Shown here: in pieces, positions 60,160 to 64,000 of the stretch | Numbering within the stretch: the first letter of the stretch is position 1 | Layout of the letters: every line of letters begins with the position of its first letter | Assembly (NCBI RefSeq): GCF_014655715.1 | Contig: NZ_BNBM01000013.1 | Location: forward strand, 155,854-219,853 | DNA from: Streptomyces lanatus | Lineage (GTDB): Bacteria; Actinomycetota; Actinomycetes; Streptomycetales; Streptomycetaceae | Direction: 5' to 3' | DNA: 64,000 nt | Notes under the pieces: generated by a model | Database searches by the model: none | Told to the model about the DNA's origin: nothing | What the model saw: the letters and a program-made list of their open reading frames with translations, nothing else | Program-made: the position numbers and the translations under genes

Positions 60160-60567
60160 GTGGACAGCACATTGCAAATCCTCGTCAGCGAGGAAGGCGC
60201 GGAGGCCGAGCGCCTGGCGGATCTGACCCGCTATCTGCGCGAGGAACTCCTCCAGCTCGACGTGGACGACGTGAAGGCCGCTCCCGGCGAGGAGCCGCCA
60301 CCCGGCGCCCGGGTCGTGGGTGTCGTCGAGGTCGGCACCCTGCTGGTGACCCTGGGCAGCTCCGTCACCGCGCTGAACCAGGTGGTGGGCGTGCTCCGGG
60401 ACTGGCTCGGCCGGTTCCGGAACACCCGTGAGGACACGCGTCCCGCCCTGAAGCTGAAGCTGGGCGACGACGTCCTGGAGATCTCGGAGGCGTCCGACGA
60501 GCAGGTGGCACAGGCGCTCGGGGCGTTCCTCCAACGCCACTCCGCCACCTCCGAGGCCCGGCCATGA
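60160..60567 (+). CDS. Effector-associated constant component EACC1-like protein
   Basis: About 135 residues. The pattern of an N-terminal strand (TLQILVSEEGAEAERLADLT), a central hydrophobic helix (VVEVGTLLVTLGSSVTALNQ then VVGVLRDWL) and a C-terminal strand pair (PALKLKLGDDVLEIS) matches EACC1, described as a constant partner of effector proteins in NTP-dependent conflict systems of multicellular bacteria. Its stop overlaps the caspase ATG, so the two are coupled. GTG 60160 is used; an in-frame start at 60058 has no conserved sequence. Confidence 0.8.
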   Translation: MDSTLQILVSEEGAEAERLADLTRYLREELLQLDVDDVKAAPGEEPPPGARVVGVVEVGTLLVTLGSSVTALNQVVGVLRDWLGRFRNTREDTRPALKLKLGDDVLEISEASDEQVAQALGAFLQRHSATSEARP

Positions 60568-62447
60568 CCGACACCCGGCATGCGCTGATCATCGCCAACG
60601 ACCGCTATGACGACCGGGCGCTGAAGAAGCTCAAGGCGCCCGCACACGACGCCGACGCGCTCGCGGACGTGCTGCACGACCCCCAGATCGGCGACTTCGA
60701 GGTGGACGTGATCAGCAACGAGCCGTCGCACGTACTGCGCCGGCGCATCGAGCGCTTCTTCTCGGACCGCCGCCGCGACGACACCCTGGTGGTGCACTTC
60801 TCCTGCCACGGGATCAAGAGCGAGTCCGGCGAACTGTACTTCGCCGCCAGCGACACCGAGCCCCTGCTCCTTGAGGCCACCGCGGTCCCGGCCCAGTTCG
60901 TCCGGCGGTGCATGTCCCGCAGCCGCGCGGGCCGGACCGTGCTGTTCCTCGACTGCTGCTACGGCGGCGCCTTCTCCCGGGGCTCCTCCGGCGTGCGCTC
61001 CACCGGCGATGTGAACGTCCTCGACACGTTCGCGGCGGACCCACCGCCCGGCGGACGGGGCTGGGCCGTGATCACCGCGTCGAGCTCCATGGAGTACGCC
61101 GTCGAGGGCGGCGACCTCACTGCGGACACCGCCGCCCGGCCGTCCGTGTTCACGGGCGCCGTGGTGGAGGGCCTGGAGACCGGTGAGGCGGACCTCGACG
61201 CGGACGGCGAGGTCTCCCTGGACGACCTGTACGACTACGTCTACGACCATGTCCGGGAGCAGAACCCCAACCAGACGCCGAGCAAGACGGTGGAGATGCA
61301 GGGCGAGCTGCATCTGGCACACAGCCGGCGCCGCCGTATCAAGATCGAGCCGGAGCCGATCCCGGCCAGCTGGCGCACCGCCCTGAACAGCAGGAACCAC
61401 TTCACCCGTCTCGGGGCCGTCGCGGAGCTGCGCTTCCGCCTGGAGAGCGAGAACCTGCCGGTGGCCGAAGGGGCGCGTCAGGCCCTCCAGGAGGTCTCGA
61501 ACAACGATCTGCGGCAGGTCGCGGACATGGCGAGCCTGCATCTGCGCGAGATCCGCCTCCAGCCGTCACCGGTCCAGCTGGACTTCGGCCGGCTGAACCG
61601 GGAATCCCCCGCGCCGCACCGGTCGGTGGCGCTGGGCGGCCTTCCCCTGGCCCGCGCCTGTGTACCGGTGGCCACGGAGCCCTGGCTGGACGTCACGGAG
61701 TCCGCGGACGGCCTGGACATCACGGTGGACACCACGGCGGAGGGGCCCCTGGCCGGTGACGTCGTGCTGAAGGGGATCGCGGACGAAGCCGTGGTCCATG
61801 TCGAGGCGGAGGTGGAGACACGGAGCGAGGCCGAGGAACGCGAGCGGCGTGAGGGCGAGGAGAAGACGCGCGCGAACATGGCACGGCCCACCCAGGCCGT
61901 CACGACGACACCGCCCCGTCCGGACCCGGGCCCGCAGCCGGGGCGCGGCGAGGCCGCCACACAGGTCGTCCGGAGCAGGGAGCCGCATCGCTCGCGCCCC
62001 CTCCCGCCACGCCCGTCCCGGCCGCCCGACGACGCCAGGAGGAGAGCCGAACCCGCGCCCTCCAAGTCCAGCCGTGCGCCCGCTGTGGCGACCGCCGCGC
62101 TGGCGCTGGCCTCGGCATCCGTGATCACCGTGATCCTGGCCGTCGTGGAAGCCGCGGAGGCCGTGAGCGACCGGGCGGCCGAAGCACAGGGTCCCAAGCT
62201 CCGCCACTACGCCGAGCAGACGAACCTGGAGGTGTACCTCATCGTCTCGGCGGTCACCGCCATCGCGGCGCTCGTCCTGAACTCCGTCGCACGGCACCAC
62301 GTACGCGCCCACCCGGACCGCTACACGAGCGCGATGACGGGCCTGACGGCGACACTGACCTCGCTGGTGCGGTACTTCGCGATCCCGGCGCTGATCCTGG
62401 CCGTCCTCGCGGGCGTCGCGTACTACGTGGCACGCGGCCTCTGGTGA
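60564..62447 (+). CDS. Caspase-family (peptidase C14) protein with C-terminal membrane helices
   Basis: 627 residues. Caspase fold at 1-250 with catalytic His82 (VVHFSCHG) and Cys132 (LFLDCCYGG), plus an EF-hand-like loop D210-D221 (DLDADGEVSLDD) that could bind Ca2+ as in metacaspases. Residues about 275-330 are a helical region (VAELRFRLESENLPVAEGAR), then a beta-sandwich-like region to about 420, a charged and proline-rich linker, and three membrane helices at about 507-533, 559-576 and 604-627. Encoded directly after the EACC1-like gene, overlapping by 4 bases. A cell-suicide or defence effector is the leading idea (inference). Confidence 0.9.
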   Translation: MTDTRHALIIANDRYDDRALKKLKAPAHDADALADVLHDPQIGDFEVDVISNEPSHVLRRRIERFFSDRRRDDTLVVHFSCHGIKSESGELYFAASDTEPLLLEATAVPAQFVRRCMSRSRAGRTVLFLDCCYGGAFSRGSSGVRSTGDVNVLDTFAADPPPGGRGWAVITASSSMEYAVEGGDLTADTAARPSVFTGAVVEGLETGEADLDADGEVSLDDLYDYVYDHVREQNPNQTPSKTVEMQGELHLAHSRRRRIKIEPEPIPASWRTALNSRNHFTRLGAVAELRFRLESENLPVAEGARQALQEVSNNDLRQVADMASLHLREIRLQPSPVQLDFGRLNRESPAPHRSVALGGLPLARACVPVATEPWLDVTESADGLDITVDTTAEGPLAGDVVLKGIADEAVVHVEAEVETRSEAEERERREGEEKTRANMARPTQAVTTTPPRPDPGPQPGRGEAATQVVRSREPHRSRPLPPRPSRPPDDARRRAEPAPSKSSRAPAVATAALALASASVITVILAVVEAAEAVSDRAAEAQGPKLRHYAEQTNLEVYLIVSAVTAIAALVLNSVARHHVRAHPDRYTSAMTGLTATLTSLVRYFAIPALILAVLAGVAYYVARGLW

Positions 62448-62456
62448 CGCACCGGA

Positions 62457-63320
62457 CTACTTCAGCAACCTCGACATGCGCCGGTCCGCCAGTGGCTTCC
62501 CGCCCGTCTGGCAGGTCGGGCAGTACTGGAGCGAGGAGTCGCTGAAGGAGACCTCGCGGATGGTGTCGCCGCAGACCGGGCAGGGCTCGCCGGTGCGGCC
62601 GTGGACGCGCAGGCCGCTCTTCTTCTCGGACTTCAGCCGGCCGGCCGCGACCCCGCGCGAACGCTCGACCGCCTCGGTGAGGGTCGTGCGCAGTGCCTCG
62701 TACAGCCGCGTGGTGTCCTCGGCGGTCAGGGACGACGCCAGCTTGAAGGGGGACATCTTCGCGGCGTGCAGGATCTCGTCGCTGTAGGCGTTGCCGACCC
62801 CGGCGATCAGGCTCTGGTCGCGCAGGGCCCCCTTGATCTGGCGGCGCTCGTCCTTCAGCAGGGCGGCGAGACGGGCCTCGTCGAAGCCGTCGGCGAGGGG
62901 GTCGGGGCCGAGCCGGGCGACGCCCGGTACCTGCTGCGGGTCGGCGACGACATACACCGCGAGCCGCTTCTGCGTGCCCGCCTCCGTCAGGTCGAAGCCC
63001 GCGCCGGTCTCCAGGGCGACGCGCAGGGCGAGGGGTCCCTTGCCGGGGCGGGGCATGCCGCTGGGCAGCTGGTCCTTCCAGTGGAGCCAGCCGGCGCGGG
63101 CGAGGTGGGTCACCAGATGCGGGCCGGCGTCGGTCTCCAGGTCCAGGAACTTGCCGTGGCGGTGCACGGCGGTGACCTCATGCCCCTCGATGGCGGTGAC
63201 CGGCGGGTCGTACGTCTTGAGCACGCTGATCGCGACCGGCAGCACGCGGACGACCTCATGTCCGACCAGGTTCTCGGTGAGGAAGTCCTTGAGCGCTTCG
63301 ACCTCGGGGAGTTCCGGCAT
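62457..63320 (-). CDS. Fpg/Nei family DNA glycosylase
   Basis: 287 residues beginning MPELPEVEAL with catalytic Pro2/Glu3. The H2TH region (LIAGVGNAYSDEILHAAKMS) and a C-terminal zinc finger (CPVCGDTIREVSFSDSSLQY then CPTC) are complete. Excises oxidised bases in base-excision repair. Closer to the actinobacterial Fpg/Nei relatives than to MutM proper, judged by length and by the KSEKKSGLRVHG segment before the finger. Confidence 0.95.
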   Translation of the reverse strand: MPELPEVEALKDFLTENLVGHEVVRVLPVAISVLKTYDPPVTAIEGHEVTAVHRHGKFLDLETDAGPHLVTHLARAGWLHWKDQLPSGMPRPGKGPLALRVALETGAGFDLTEAGTQKRLAVYVVADPQQVPGVARLGPDPLADGFDEARLAALLKDERRQIKGALRDQSLIAGVGNAYSDEILHAAKMSPFKLASSLTAEDTTRLYEALRTTLTEAVERSRGVAAGRLKSEKKSGLRVHGRTGEPCPVCGDTIREVSFSDSSLQYCPTCQTGGKPLADRRMSRLLK

Positions 63321-63344
63321 ACGTCCAGCTTGCCATCCGGGCGG

Positions 63345-64000
63345 TCAGGGCCGCTCCGGCGCCAGGAACTCGCACCACACGGCCTTGCCGCCGCCCCGCG
63401 CCTCCACGCCCCACACGTCCGTGAGCAGGTCGACCAGGAGCAGACCCCGCCCCGAGACGCCCGACTCCCCCGCCTCGCGGCGCCGGGGCAGGGCGCTGGA
63501 GGAGTCCTCGACCTCGACGCGCAGCCTGCGTTCGGAGCCGGCGAGGACCCGCAGGGTCACCACGGCCGAGCCCTCGGTGTGCATCAGGGCGTTGGTGATC
63601 AGCTCGTCGGCGACCAGCTCGACCTCGTCGGCCCGGTCGGCCGCGCCCCACGCGCGTACCGCGGCGCGGATCATGTGCCGGGCCGCGGTGAGGGCCTCGG
63701 GGTCGCCGGGGGCGACATGCTGCTGGAGGCGGCCGCCGGCCTGCGGGGCGTCCAGGACGCGGCGGCGCAGCAGGAGCAGGGCCACGTCGTCGTCGCCGCC
63801 GCGTTCCTCGGCGACGTCGATGAGGCGGTCCGCGAGGTCCCGTACGTCGTCGGGGCCGGTGGCGATGAGCGCGGTGAGGGTCTGCATGCCGTCGTCCAGG
63901 TCGGCGCCGGGCTGTTCGACCAGGCCGTCGGTGCACAGCAGCAGGGTGTGGTCGGAGTCGAGCTCGATGGTGCCGACGGGGTATTCGAGCCGCCCGAACT
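63345..64000 (-). CDS. SpoIIE-type PP2C phosphatase with C-terminal ATP-binding domain, cut by window edge
   Basis: Only the last about 218 residues are inside the window; the frame is open to base 64000. It starts in the phosphatase (LLLCTDGLVEQPGADLDDG and DVAEERGGDDDVALLLLRRR) and ends with a HATPase_c anti-sigma kinase-like domain (ELVADELITNALMHTEGSAV, GRGLLLVDLLTDVWGV). Such fused phosphatase-kinase proteins are typical Streptomyces stress-sigma regulators. The N-terminal sensor part lies outside. Confidence 0.88.
   Translation of the reverse strand, partial: FGRLEYPVGTIELDSDHTLLLCTDGLVEQPGADLDDGMQTLTALIATGPDDVRDLADRLIDVAEERGGDDDVALLLLRRRVLDAPQAGGRLQQHVAPGDPEALTAARHMIRAAVRAWGAADRADEVELVADELITNALMHTEGSAVVTLRVLAGSERRLRVEVEDSSSALPRRREAGESGVSGRGLLLVDLLTDVWGVEARGGGKAVWCEFLAPERP

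Overview
The window is a 64 kb piece of a Streptomyces chromosome, or that of a very close relative. Coding sequence is GC-rich with G/C at third codon positions, GTG and TTG starts are common, genes often overlap by ATGA or GTGA, and the gene families are typical of the genus: ergothioneine egtABCD, PF04672 methyltransferase, SCO0930-type lipoprotein, an RmdA-like c-di-GMP enzyme, LysX and a SpoIIE/HATPase switch. Many orders match what I remember of the Streptomyces coelicolor SCO09xx region; that is recollection, not a search. I see no rRNA or tRNA genes, insertion sequences, prophage or CRISPR arrays. Nearly every gene is intact. Only the last one (SpoIIE-like phosphatase) is cut by the window edge.

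Layout. (1) 1-8 kb: a divergent catabolic locus. Leftward: BCCT betaine-type transporter, SnoaL-like protein, flavin reductase, GntR regulator. Rightward: two tandem DUF1185 proteins, alpha/beta hydrolase, aldehyde dehydrogenase, luciferase-like monooxygenase. The enzyme set resembles two-component ring opening of an N-methylated pyridine betaine such as trigonelline. (2) 8-14 kb: secreted GH43-like/AbfB protein, amidase, NfeD-like/flotillin pair, an orphan PemK/MazF-like toxin whose start codon lies in a perfect hairpin, and a PARG-like protein. (3) 14.5-19 kb: egtABCD and dodecin. (4) 19-30 kb: HAD phosphatase, secreted PL9-type pectate lyase, DUF485/sodium-solute symporter pair, a Zur-type zinc-saving operon (cysteine-free L32 and COG0523 GTPase), LuxR regulator, flavoproteins and beta-propeller phytase.

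(5) 30-42 kb: UvrA-like ATPase, ornithine-lipid-type acyltransferase pair, succinate dehydrogenase operon with divergent LysR, and an SDR/ADH/LysR group. (6) 42-51 kb: c-di-GMP GGDEF-EAL enzyme coupled to a methyltransferase, repeat lipoprotein, proline-rich surface protein, DUF4239 membrane protein, a class F sortase with two related surface proteins, and a polysaccharide deacetylase. (7) 51-64 kb: LysX, universal stress protein, a MarR regulator with a divergent cysteine-nucleophile hydrolase, CapA lipoprotein, ECF sigma and anti-sigma factors, an EACC1-caspase pair with C-terminal membrane helices (the best candidate conflict system here), Fpg/Nei glycosylase and the partial phosphatase.

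The most interesting signals are the EACC1-caspase module, the trigonelline-like locus, the toxin start inside a terminator-like hairpin, the Zur box with a leader hairpin over the L32 ribosome binding site, a GC palindrome inserted in frame in the UvrA-like gene, and repeated operators between the MarR gene and its hydrolase.
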